The position numbers and the translations under genes are program-made. A model generated the notes under the pieces. The model was not told the origin of the DNA. It did not search any database and saw only the letters and a list, made by a program, of their open reading frames with translations. A stretch of 64,000 bases of DNA from DATKHR01 sp036557365 (GTDB lineage: Bacteria > Acidobacteriota > Vicinamibacteria > Vicinamibacterales > CAVVIG01), in NCBI GenBank assembly GCA_036557365.1, contig DATBHR010000061.1, forward strand, positions 7,335-71,334, given 5' to 3'. This document shows, in pieces, positions 37,854 to 44,918 of this stretch. Numbering within the stretch: the first letter of the stretch is position 1; every line of letters begins with the position of its first letter.

Positions 37854-39178
37854 GGAGTCACCGTTGATGAAGTGATCGTCGAGACCGACGCGCCCGACAC
37901 GGAATCGAGCGTGTACAAACTGCGCGCGTAGTCGGCCCTCGCCTCGTTGTAGCTTTCCATCGTCTCGTTGAAGGCGCGGACCGCGTCGAGCAGCTCGACG
38001 AAGCTGGCCTCGCCGCGCCGATAGGCGTACTCGGTCGTCGCGCGCACGTCGCGCGCCGCGGTCAGCATGTCGGCTTCAATGCGCTGCACGACGTCGCGGG
38101 AGGCCGCGTACGACTCGTACGCCGACTGCACCTCGGAGGAGAGGTCCGCCTCGAGCGCGCGGACCCTGGCTTCGGTCTGGTGTTCCTCCTGCCGCGCGCG
38201 TTCGACTTCGCCCTGGTTGCGGTTGAAGATCGGCACGGGCACGCTCACGTACACGCCGTACTGGTTGCCTGTGCCGAGCGGCGATTGCTGGTGGTGATAT
38301 TCGCCGCTGAACGTGTAGTCGATTTTGCCCTGCGCGATCTGCAGGCGGATGTCGGCGCTCGACCGCGCCTGATCCTGCCGCAGCGCCAGCAGATCCGGAC
38401 GCTCACGAAGCGCTCGCGCCTCGAGCACCTCCTGATCGACCGCCTCCGAGTCGTGGCGCCAGTCGCCATCCACGTCGATCGAGTCGGGACCGGTGCGGCC
38501 CAGCAGCGTTTTCAGATGGCTCTTCGCGACGACAAGCTTCGCCTCCTGCTGGCGCACGTCGTTCTGAAACTGCATCGCGGCGAGACGCGACCGCGTCAGC
38601 TCGACGGGGGCAAGATCTCCGGCGCGTACGCGTTCGGTATTCGCGCGGACGATGTCGTTGAACGCCTGGAGCGACTCGCGCGCGAGCGCCACGTTCGACT
38701 TCGCGAGCGCGACGTCGAGAAACGCGCCCTGGACGTCGAGGATGATCGTCCGCATCGTGTTTGCAAGCTGCAGCCGGGTTACCGAGCGGGCCTGCTCGGC
38801 GACCTCGATGCGCCGTTCCCGCTTTCCGCCGCCTTCGACGATGACATCGCCGCGGAACACGTTCTCGAACGGGTTGATGTTGGCGTTGTAGACGGTGGAA
38901 TCCGGAATCATCGCGTCGTAGGTGAAGACCGGATTCGGACGGAGCCGGGCGGCGAGGATGCGCGCGTCGGCGATGCTGACGGAATAGCGCTCCGCCAGCA
39001 GCGAGAGGTTGTGGTCGAGGCCTTCTTTCACCGCTTGATCAATCGTCAGCGTCGCCGCCAGCGCGGGCGGCTGCACCGGCATCAACGCGGGCGCCTGCGC
39101 ATGAAGCGCAGCCGACGCGGCAATGACACACACACACACGATCGGACGGCGCGCCTGCACGCGCCCCGCATCTGACAT
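37850..39178 (-). CDS. Outer-membrane efflux protein (CzcC/TolC-like)
   Basis: 442 residues, with GGGAG before the ATG and a signal peptide (VCVCVIAASAALHAQ). Two copies of the TolC helical repeat are visible: LTIDQAVKEGLDHNLSLLAERYSVSIADARILAARLRPNP and, later, the ALRERPDLLALRQDQARSSADIRLQIAQGKID region. Strand turns such as YGVYVSVPVPIFNRNQGEVERA follow. It forms the outer-membrane channel of the CzcCBA-like pump. Upstream, a strong hairpin (39202-39240) separates it from the VCBS gene. Confidence 0.9.
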   Translation of the reverse strand: MSDAGRVQARRPIVCVCVIAASAALHAQAPALMPVQPPALAATLTIDQAVKEGLDHNLSLLAERYSVSIADARILAARLRPNPVFTYDAMIPDSTVYNANINPFENVFRGDVIVEGGGKRERRIEVAEQARSVTRLQLANTMRTIILDVQGAFLDVALAKSNVALARESLQAFNDIVRANTERVRAGDLAPVELTRSRLAAMQFQNDVRQQEAKLVVAKSHLKTLLGRTGPDSIDVDGDWRHDSEAVDQEVLEARALRERPDLLALRQDQARSSADIRLQIAQGKIDYTFSGEYHHQQSPLGTGNQYGVYVSVPVPIFNRNQGEVERARQEEHQTEARVRALEADLSSEVQSAYESYAASRDVVQRIEADMLTAARDVRATTEYAYRRGEASFVELLDAVRAFNETMESYNEARADYARSLYTLDSVSGASVSTITSSTVTP

Positions 39179-39201
39179 GCACGTCTCCCTGCGAACGATC
39201 C

Positions 39202-39240
39202 GCTGCCGCCGGCTCGAAGTCGATCGAGCCGGTCAGCAGC
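39202..39240. promoter_or_regulatory. Stem-loop upstream of the efflux operon
   Basis: CCGGCTCGA (39209-39217) pairs perfectly with TCGAGCCGG (39224-39232) around a 6-nt loop, and GCTGC/GCAGC (39202-39206/39236-39240) extend the stem. It sits 24 bp upstream of the czcC-like ATG and 22 bp after the VCBS gene. No U-run follows on the minus strand, so it is more likely an operator or leader structure than an intrinsic terminator. The perfect palindrome could be a regulator site. Confidence 0.5.
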
Positions 39241-39261
39241 GGTGTTAGTACTCGAAGAGGA

Positions 39262-39768
39262 TTACGCCAGGAACGGTGCGGCGGGGGGAGCGCGCGGCGT
39301 TCGCGATCCGCGATCGATTTGCGCAAGCCGATGAGCGAGCCTTCGCTGATTCGCGGGTGAGGCGGAGAGCGTCCAGAAGAGCGGCCTCGAGCTGGTGACG
39401 GGCGACGGCGACGAGGGCGTCGTGAACGCATTCGACCGCGTCGAGTGTGTGTCGAGCCCTGGCAGCGGCGGCAGTTCCTGCCAGTTGCCAGGCCGCATCG
39501 GAACGCGCCGCGTGAAGTGACCGGTCCCGTCGTTGATCCAGACGTGAAGCTCCAGCTCCGTATCGCTGGCGACGACGTCGAGGTCCCCGTCGGAATCGAT
39601 GTCGGCCGCGACAATCGAAACCAGGGTTCGCGTCGACTCGCTGGTCGGCGGCGTGAACGTCTCGAGCGCGCTCGCGGTGCGTGCGGACAGCACGACGGCG
39701 GCGAGCGCCGTCAGGCACACGAGTCGCCTCGCCTGTGCGAGACCGGGCAGGAGACGCGAGGGAATCAT
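39262..39768 (-). CDS. Small exported VCBS/FG-GAP-repeat protein
   Basis: 168 residues with a signal peptide (LVCLTALAAVVLSARTASA). One VCBS/FG-GAP unit is clear: VAADIDSDGDLDVVASD, a calcium-binding D-x-D-x-D-G loop, then LHVWINDGTGHFTRRVP. The rest (Pro/Ser/Arg-rich) has no recognisable domain. The unit is usually part of a seven-bladed propeller, so a single copy is short. It precedes the RND efflux operon on the same strand and may be part of it. No Shine-Dalgarno, but a TATAGT lies at 39779-39784. Confidence 0.6.
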   Translation of the reverse strand: MIPSRLLPGLAQARRLVCLTALAAVVLSARTASALETFTPPTSESTRTLVSIVAADIDSDGDLDVVASDTELELHVWINDGTGHFTRRVPMRPGNWQELPPLPGLDTHSTRSNAFTTPSSPSPVTSSRPLFWTLSASPANQRRLAHRLAQIDRGSRTPRAPPAAPFLA

Positions 39769-39778
39769 CGAACGATCG

Positions 39779-39784
39779 ACTATA
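39779..39784 (-). promoter_or_regulatory. -10-like hexamer TATAGT before the VCBS gene
   Basis: On the minus strand TATAGT (4 of 6 matches to TATAAT) ends 10 nt before the ATG at 39768, with no Shine-Dalgarno sequence in that gap. It could start the transcript for the VCBS and efflux genes. No matching -35. Confidence 0.3.
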
Positions 39785-39820
39785 GCAATCGACCGTTAGG
39801 AAGGGATAAGCGCGTGGGGT

Positions 39821-40483
39821 CTATGGACGTGCGGGCGGCGCCTGTCGAGCCGCCGGACCGACAGCGTAAATCTGCGTCCAGCCTTCGGCCTGCGGCAGGC
39901 GGACGATGCGCTGGCCGATCGCGGCTCCATTCGCGTGCAGCCATGTCGACACGTGCAGCATCGCGCCGCTGGCGAGCCGGTTGTGTTCTTCGTCCTCGAA
40001 GTTCTGATCGGGCGGCACGCCCGGCTCGGGCTCCTGGATCAGCAGCAGCCACGCTGGCTCGTTCGGATTCGCCGGCAGGCCCAGATAGTTGACGATGGTT
40101 CCGGACTTCGTCGTGGACCACGTGTAGCTCGAGCGCCGCGTCGGATCCGTGGCGAAAGGCGGGATGCCGTTGTCCGCGAGCGCGGCGGCATCCGGCCACG
40201 ATCCGTTCGTCGATCGCGAGGCTTCGGCCTCGACCAGTCCTTCCTGCAGCTCGCGGAACATGCGCTGCTCCGCGAACGGCCGATCCGCGACGAGCTTCTG
40301 ATACGGCAGAAGATTGCGTGCGCTGGTTCCCGCCGCGCCGCCTCCTGCCCCGGACGCGGTGGCCGCGACATACATCCACACGCCGACGGCGATCACCATC
40401 GCCGCGCGGACGACGAGCAGCAGCTCCGATCGAGCCGACAGCGGCGTGACCGTCACGCTCCGCGCAGCGGTGCTCGTTGTCAT
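39821..40483 (-). CDS. One-TM secreted protein, DUF6162-like (second paralogue)
   Basis: 220 residues from the ATG at 40483, overlapping the permease stop by 4 bp. A single membrane segment (residues about 26-42, VVRAAMVIAVGVWMYVAAT) is followed by an extracytoplasmic domain. Its landmarks are NLLPYQKLV, GSWPDAAAL, GTIVNYLGLP, PAWLLLIQEPEPGVPPD, EEHNRL, LHVSTWLHANG and GWTQIYAVG. The same landmarks occur in the protein at 42984-43613, so the two are paralogues that bracket the ABC transporter. I associate this pattern with DUF6162 but could not check. Conserved His and Asp/Glu suggest metal contact; probable metal-chaperone or stabilising subunit. Confidence 0.7.
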   Translation of the reverse strand: MTTSTAARSVTVTPLSARSELLLVVRAAMVIAVGVWMYVAATASGAGGGAAGTSARNLLPYQKLVADRPFAEQRMFRELQEGLVEAEASRSTNGSWPDAAALADNGIPPFATDPTRRSSYTWSTTKSGTIVNYLGLPANPNEPAWLLLIQEPEPGVPPDQNFEDEEHNRLASGAMLHVSTWLHANGAAIGQRIVRLPQAEGWTQIYAVGPAARQAPPARP

Positions 40484-41358
40484 GCCACTTGACGCCGGCG
40501 GATCGCGCGCACGGCGAGCGTCACGAAGAAAATCGCGCTGACCGCGAGCACGACGGCGCCGCCGGTCGGGACGAGAAATCGCGTGGAGACCCCGAGTCCG
40601 CCTGCGCCCGCGAAGAACGCGACAGCGACGCTCCAGAAAAGATAGTTGCGCGTGCCGGTCGCGACGTTCCTTGCGGCCGCCGCCGGCACGACGACCAGCG
40701 CTTCGACGAGCAGCGCGCCGATGATCTTGAGGCTGACGACGATCGACACGGTGAGCAGCAGCGCAAAAAAGTACTCGAGGAAGGCCGAGTCCGCGCCGGC
40801 CAGCGAGGCGAGCGGCGGATTGAGGCTGTCGAGCAGTAGCCGGTTGTACTGAAGGATCAGCAGCACCGCGACGATCGCGCCGACCGCGACGAGCAGGAGC
40901 AGATCCGCATCCGTGACGGTCAGCAGGCTTCCGAAGAGAACCGATTCCACCTGGTGCACGTTGAACTGACGCGTCACCAGCACCAGCAGGCATAAGCCCA
41001 GCCCGAGCGTCAACGCGTGGAACACGCCGATCAGCGTGTCGGGCGGCAGCGTCGCGTGCCGCTTCACGTACACCATCGCCAGCGTCGCGAGCAGGCAGAA
41101 GCCGAACATCCCGCCGTACGGCGCATTCAGCGGCTCGCCGAGCAGCAGTCCGATGGCGACGCCGGTCAGCGCCGCCTGACCGAGCGCTGCGCTGAAGAAC
41201 GCCATCCGCCTGGTGACGACGAGGTGACTGAGACCGCCGAGCACTGGCGCGAGCACGAGGACGCAGAGAAACCCGCGGATGAGGAACGGGTACTGAAAAT
41301 CCGACGGCAGCAGTCCCCGCGCAGCCAGGTCCGCAAACCACGCGTAGAACGCGGTCAT
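40480..41358 (-). CDS. Zinc/manganese-type ABC transporter permease (ABC-3 family)
   Basis: 292 residues from the ATG at 41358, overlapping the ATPase stop (ATGA) by 4 bp. About eight hydrophobic segments are seen. Typical ABC-3/ZnuB patterns are PFLIRGFLCVLVLAPVLGGLSHLVVTRRMAFFSAALGQAALTGVAIG near the start and SLKIIGALLVEALVVVPAAAARN around residues 205-230. It moves Zn2+ or Mn2+ delivered by the binding protein into the cytosol. The open frame upstream of 41358 is a shadow of the ATPase gene. Confidence 0.92.
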   Translation of the reverse strand: MTAFYAWFADLAARGLLPSDFQYPFLIRGFLCVLVLAPVLGGLSHLVVTRRMAFFSAALGQAALTGVAIGLLLGEPLNAPYGGMFGFCLLATLAMVYVKRHATLPPDTLIGVFHALTLGLGLCLLVLVTRQFNVHQVESVLFGSLLTVTDADLLLLVAVGAIVAVLLILQYNRLLLDSLNPPLASLAGADSAFLEYFFALLLTVSIVVSLKIIGALLVEALVVVPAAAARNVATGTRNYLFWSVAVAFFAGAGGLGVSTRFLVPTGGAVVLAVSAIFFVTLAVRAIRRRQVA

Positions 41359-42086
41359 CGTCGCGCCTCCCGTCCGCCGCGCGTCCACAGTCGATCGACG
41401 TCCGTTTCGCGAAGCACCTGCTCGTGTGCTCCGTCGGCGACGACGGACCTGTTCAGCCAGGTGACGCGATCGGCGAGGCGGCGCACCTGATCGAAGTCGT
41501 GCGACACCATGACGATCGTCGTCCTGCCCGCACGCTTCATGTCGATCAGCACGTCCTCGAGCCACATCGCGGCCGCCTCGTCGAGTCCGCTGGCCGGTTC
41601 ATCGAGGACGAGCAGCTCGGGTTCGGGATCGAGCGCGTGAGCCAGGAGGACGCGTCGAAGCTCTCCGCCGGACAGCGCAGCGAGCGGACGTCGCTCGAGT
41701 CCGCTCAGGCCCACGCGTTCGAGAAGCGCGTTGACTCTCTTCCGCGTGGCCGACGAGATGCCGAGGCAGACCGGGCGGCGCTGCCGCGTCAGCGCGAGAA
41801 AGTCTTCGACGGTCACCGGCAGCGTCGGATCGATGGGAAAACTCTGCGGCACGTAGCCGATCGACGCGGCGCCGATCCAGTTGATGACGATGCGGCCGGC
41901 AAACGTCGTCTGTCCGAGGAGCGCGGAGAGCAGCGTGCTCTTGCCGGCGCCGTTCGGGCCGACGAGGACGTGCAGCGATCCGCGGCGCACGTGGAGCGAC
42001 ACACCGTCGAGGATCGCGTCGCGGCCGCGCCGGATCGTCACCGCGTCGATTTCGACGAGCGCCGGCAGAACCGCGTCCGTCGTCAC
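41355..42086 (-). CDS. Metal ABC transporter ATP-binding protein
   Basis: 243 residues from GTG at 42086, which overlaps the stop of the binding-protein gene by 4 bp. Walker A is GPNGAGKST (residues about 43-51), the signature motif is LSGGE, Walker B is LLVLDEPASGLDE and the H-loop is MVSHD. The Q-loop lies in YVPQSFPIDPTLPVTVEDFL. It powers the permease encoded next. Composition and coupling leave no doubt of the operon. Confidence 0.95.
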   Translation of the reverse strand: MTTDAVLPALVEIDAVTIRRGRDAILDGVSLHVRRGSLHVLVGPNGAGKSTLLSALLGQTTFAGRIVINWIGAASIGYVPQSFPIDPTLPVTVEDFLALTRQRRPVCLGISSATRKRVNALLERVGLSGLERRPLAALSGGELRRVLLAHALDPEPELLVLDEPASGLDEAAAMWLEDVLIDMKRAGRTTIVMVSHDFDQVRRLADRVTWLNRSVVADGAHEQVLRETDVDRLWTRGGREARR

Positions 42087-42976
42087 GCTTCGGTGACCAG
42101 GGCGCGAACCATCGTGTCCACGTTGCGCTGCATTTCGCGTTCGAACTTGTCGTCCGTGTACGCGCCCGACGCGATGTGCGTGATGATGTACACCTTCACA
42201 CCCGCCTCGTCGCGCAGCACCTTCAGCATCGCTTCCGGAAACGTCTCCTCGCTGAAGACGACGCGGATCTTCTCGCGCTGGAGCAGCTTCACCATGTCGC
42301 GGAGCTCGGCGGCAGATGGCGTCAGGCCGTGTGCCGGCTGCACGACGCCCGCGACCTCGAGGCCAAACTCCTGCAGCAGATACCCGTAGCCGTCGTGCAC
42401 GGTGACCACGCGCGTGATTTTTGCCTCGGCGAGCTTCAGCGAGGCTCTCGACTTGATCGTTCGAAGGCGTCGCGCGTAATCGGCGGCATTCTGCTGCAGC
42501 GCGGCCGCGTCGTGCGGCCGGAGCGCGGCCAGCGCCTTCTGGATGGCGTAGGTCTGCTGAATCGCGTTCGTGAACGAGATGAACGTGTGCGAGTTGACGC
42601 CGGTCCCGTGCGCCGAATGGATCTGCGGCGTGGTCTCGTTGACCCGGATGATCGTGAGCCGCGTGTTTCCCGACGCCTTGATCATCGGCAGGATGAAGTC
42701 GTCGTGGCCGATGCCGTTGATCACGATAGCGTCGAGATCGACGAGTTTCTTGATGTCTTCCGGGCGCGGCTGGTAGTCGCCGGCGTCGATTTCACCCGGA
42801 AGGATCGGCCGCACTTCGTAGCCCGGTAGCTTGCCGACCACGTTCCGCGTCCACGAATAGTACGGATGAAGCGTGACGCCGATTTTCAGCGTCGCCGGGG
42901 TCTGCGCGAACGCCGGCGCGGATACGAGGGCGGCCATTGCGGTCGCGAGAACGAGGCGCACGCTCAGACGTGTCAT
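42083..42976 (-). CDS. Metal ABC transporter substrate-binding protein (ZnuA/TroA family)
   Basis: 297 residues with a signal peptide (RLVLATAMAALVSAPAFAQ) and AGGAG upstream. Probable metal ligands are the histidines in GVTLHPYYSW, GVNSHTFISF and VTVHDGYGYL, plus an acidic residue in VVFSEETFPE. No His/Asp-rich loop as in classical ZnuA is present, so Zn versus Mn cannot be decided from the protein alone. Neighbours favour zinc. Follows the first DUF6162-like gene by 7 bp. Confidence 0.9.
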   Translation of the reverse strand: MTRLSVRLVLATAMAALVSAPAFAQTPATLKIGVTLHPYYSWTRNVVGKLPGYEVRPILPGEIDAGDYQPRPEDIKKLVDLDAIVINGIGHDDFILPMIKASGNTRLTIIRVNETTPQIHSAHGTGVNSHTFISFTNAIQQTYAIQKALAALRPHDAAALQQNAADYARRLRTIKSRASLKLAEAKITRVVTVHDGYGYLLQEFGLEVAGVVQPAHGLTPSAAELRDMVKLLQREKIRVVFSEETFPEAMLKVLRDEAGVKVYIITHIASGAYTDDKFEREMQRNVDTMVRALVTEA

Positions 42977-42983
42977 GAACCCA

Positions 42984-43613
42984 TCATCTCCTGTTGTAGA
43001 AAACCGGATCGGGCGCGGTCGTGAACACCTGCGTCCATCCGGCGTTCTGCGGCTGACGGACGAACGTCACCGGCACCTGGCCGCCGAATCGATGCGTCCA
43101 CACATAGACGTGAAGCACGGTTCCGTCTCCCAGCCGATGATGCTCGTCGTCGCTCGGCGCAGGATCGGGAGGCATCCCCGGTTCCGGCTCCTGGATTTCG
43201 AGGAGCCACGCAGGCTGAGATGCGTCCTTCGGCCGGCCGAAGTAGTTGACGATGGCGCCCTGCTGGAGGAACGACCAGTCGTAGCCGTCAGCGCCGGTGA
43301 ATGGTGAGACGCCGTTCGCCGTCAGTGCCGGGATGTCGGGCCACATGCCTGAGCGCGCGCGGACGCCTTCAGCGGCGAGCATGCCCTGACGAATCGCGGC
43401 GTGCATCCGCTGATCAGGTGCGGGCAGCGTGTGCGCAAGCGCCTGGTACGGCAACAGGCCCCGGTCGCGGTCGGCGCTTCCGCCGGATGCGTTGAGCGCG
43501 AGATACACAGCAATGACGCCGACCACGCCGACGGCGAGCGCGATGACGCCGAGCCGCTCGCGTCCGGCCTTGCGGGCCGAGTCTGCGGAAGGCTGGATGA
43601 CCGTGGGCGCCAT
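42984..43613 (-). CDS. One-TM secreted protein, DUF6162-like (first paralogue)
   Basis: 209 residues from the ATG at 43613, whose A is the last base of the TGA of the HupE-like gene (TGATG). A membrane segment (residues about 22-40, LGVIALAVGVVGVIAVYLAL) precedes an exported domain with RGLLPYQALA, SGMWPDIPAL, GAIVNYFGRP, PAWLLEIQEPEPGMPPD, DEHHRL, LHVYVWTHRFGG and GWTQVFT. These match the second paralogue at 39821-40483. The H-H and W-H-R positions could bind zinc. Probable accessory component of this metal importer, function not established. Confidence 0.7.
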   Translation of the reverse strand: MAPTVIQPSADSARKAGRERLGVIALAVGVVGVIAVYLALNASGGSADRDRGLLPYQALAHTLPAPDQRMHAAIRQGMLAAEGVRARSGMWPDIPALTANGVSPFTGADGYDWSFLQQGAIVNYFGRPKDASQPAWLLEIQEPEPGMPPDPAPSDDEHHRLGDGTVLHVYVWTHRFGGQVPVTFVRQPQNAGWTQVFTTAPDPVFYNRR

Positions 43614-44827
43614 CACCCTTCGCTCGCCGTCATCGACGTCGAACGGCTCCTGCGCTCCTGCCATGCCTGAAGCGCGCTGCTCACCAGCATCACGGCGATC
43701 CACGTCATCGCGATCCAGAAAAACAGCGTTGGCGCGTCGAACGGACCGTCGGCCGGCAGCTGATGTCCGCGATCGACCGCGCGGTGAAAGGCCTCATGTG
43801 CGATCAATACGGACCCCAGCGCCGTGAGGATTGCCCCATGCCGCTGAAGCCGTTCGAACCAGTCGCGCACGGCCCAGACGATGGCGGCCAGCCAGAGTTC
43901 TGCGCCGACGAAGAGCACGACGAACGCGGCGGCGGCGGCAGCCATCCACGAGTGACCGCCGGCGAGCTGACGGGCATTCGCGAAGGCATCGCCGAACGCG
44001 AAGCCGTTGAAAACGCCGAACCACGCGGCGACGAACGCGGTCCAGTTGACGCGCGTCCGGATGAGATTCTGCAGCGCGGCAACGAGGAGCGCGGACGCGG
44101 CGACGGCGGCCATCGCCAGTTGCCATTCGCTGCTGGTCACTGGACGGACCGACGACAGCGCGATGGACACGAGTTGGCCGGCGATCATCGCCGACAGCAG
44201 CCTCGCGGCCGTCCGCCAGCGTCGAGCAGGGAGCAGCAGACATACCGCGAAGAGCAGATGATCCCCGAGCGCGAGCGTCGATCGCAGCGCCAGCGCCGCG
44301 AATCGTTGAATGGTCTCGACGACGCCGGGATCGAAGCGCACGCGCGTCGCATCGCCCGAGATGCTGATGGTTCGCGCCGTTCCGGCAACAGGGACGAACT
44401 GTGCGTTCGTGCGCGGCGGCGCGAGCGGCGTTCCTCGGAATGCGTTCAGCCGCGCGGAGATGGCAGTGGCAGGTCCGCGCGTCGCGTACGTCAGCTCGAT
44501 GTCAACGGACTTGCCGTCCGCGCCCGCCCTGACTGCAGTCCTTTGGCCTGGCAGCGCTTCGTCGTCCTGTTCGACGTCGAGGTTTCGCGCGACGTCGTCC
44601 GCGACGGCCTGAAGCGACGCCGCGCGCGGGTTGTCGAGCGTCCCATCCGACCGGTGCGGCAAATTCGCGTCGGCGAGGAGGCTGGCCGGCACACGGACGC
44701 TGACCGTGAGCTGGTTCGTCGCGGCGCGGAACGTCATGTCCACGATCTGATCGACGACGACGTCGTGCGCGAAGGCCGGGACGACGAGGATGACCAGAAA
44801 GGCGATCAGCGCGAGTTGACTGCGCAT
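43613..44827 (-). CDS. HupE/UreJ-like integral membrane protein of a metal-uptake operon
   Basis: 404 residues from ATG 44827; a TTG at 44836 would add three residues. A signal peptide (LALIAFLVILVVPAFA) leads into a soluble domain of about 170 residues, followed by seven or so membrane segments. LRSTLALGDHLLFAVCLLLPARRW and LIAHEAFHRA resemble the HupE/UreJ_2 family (HxxxGxDHLLF type). HupE/UreJ proteins are linked to nickel or cobalt entry, but no hydrogenase or urease genes are here. The operon suggests a zinc role. First gene of the operon, divergent from the TonB receptor. Confidence 0.75.
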   Translation of the reverse strand: MRSQLALIAFLVILVVPAFAHDVVVDQIVDMTFRAATNQLTVSVRVPASLLADANLPHRSDGTLDNPRAASLQAVADDVARNLDVEQDDEALPGQRTAVRAGADGKSVDIELTYATRGPATAISARLNAFRGTPLAPPRTNAQFVPVAGTARTISISGDATRVRFDPGVVETIQRFAALALRSTLALGDHLLFAVCLLLPARRWRTAARLLSAMIAGQLVSIALSSVRPVTSSEWQLAMAAVAASALLVAALQNLIRTRVNWTAFVAAWFGVFNGFAFGDAFANARQLAGGHSWMAAAAAAFVVLFVGAELWLAAIVWAVRDWFERLQRHGAILTALGSVLIAHEAFHRAVDRGHQLPADGPFDAPTLFFWIAMTWIAVMLVSSALQAWQERRSRSTSMTASEG

Positions 44828-44835
44828 CTCCGTCA

Positions 44836-44841
44836 AGTGTA
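44836..44841 (-). promoter_or_regulatory. -10-like hexamer TACACT before the HupE-like gene
   Basis: Minus-strand TACACT ends 8 nt before the ATG at 44827. GGAG touches the ATG directly (44828-44831) and so cannot serve as a ribosome site. The 91 bp divergent spacer to the TonB receptor ATG at 44919 should also hold the metal-responsive operator, but I see no clear Zur- or Fur-type palindrome. Confidence 0.3.
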
Positions 44842-44918
44842 GTCAGAATCGAGAGATCGGCGCCCGCGACATTTGCGGACGTCCGAATCGCGGCGCCTTC
44901 CGTAGACTATGAGGACCG

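Noticed and set aside
39202..39240. Hairpin as intrinsic terminator of the VCBS gene
   Set aside because: No U-rich run follows it in the direction of transcription.
43613..44827. HupE/UreJ-like gene as evidence for a hydrogenase or urease cluster
   Set aside because: No hydrogenase or urease structural gene is present; its neighbours are a metal ABC transporter and a TonB receptor.
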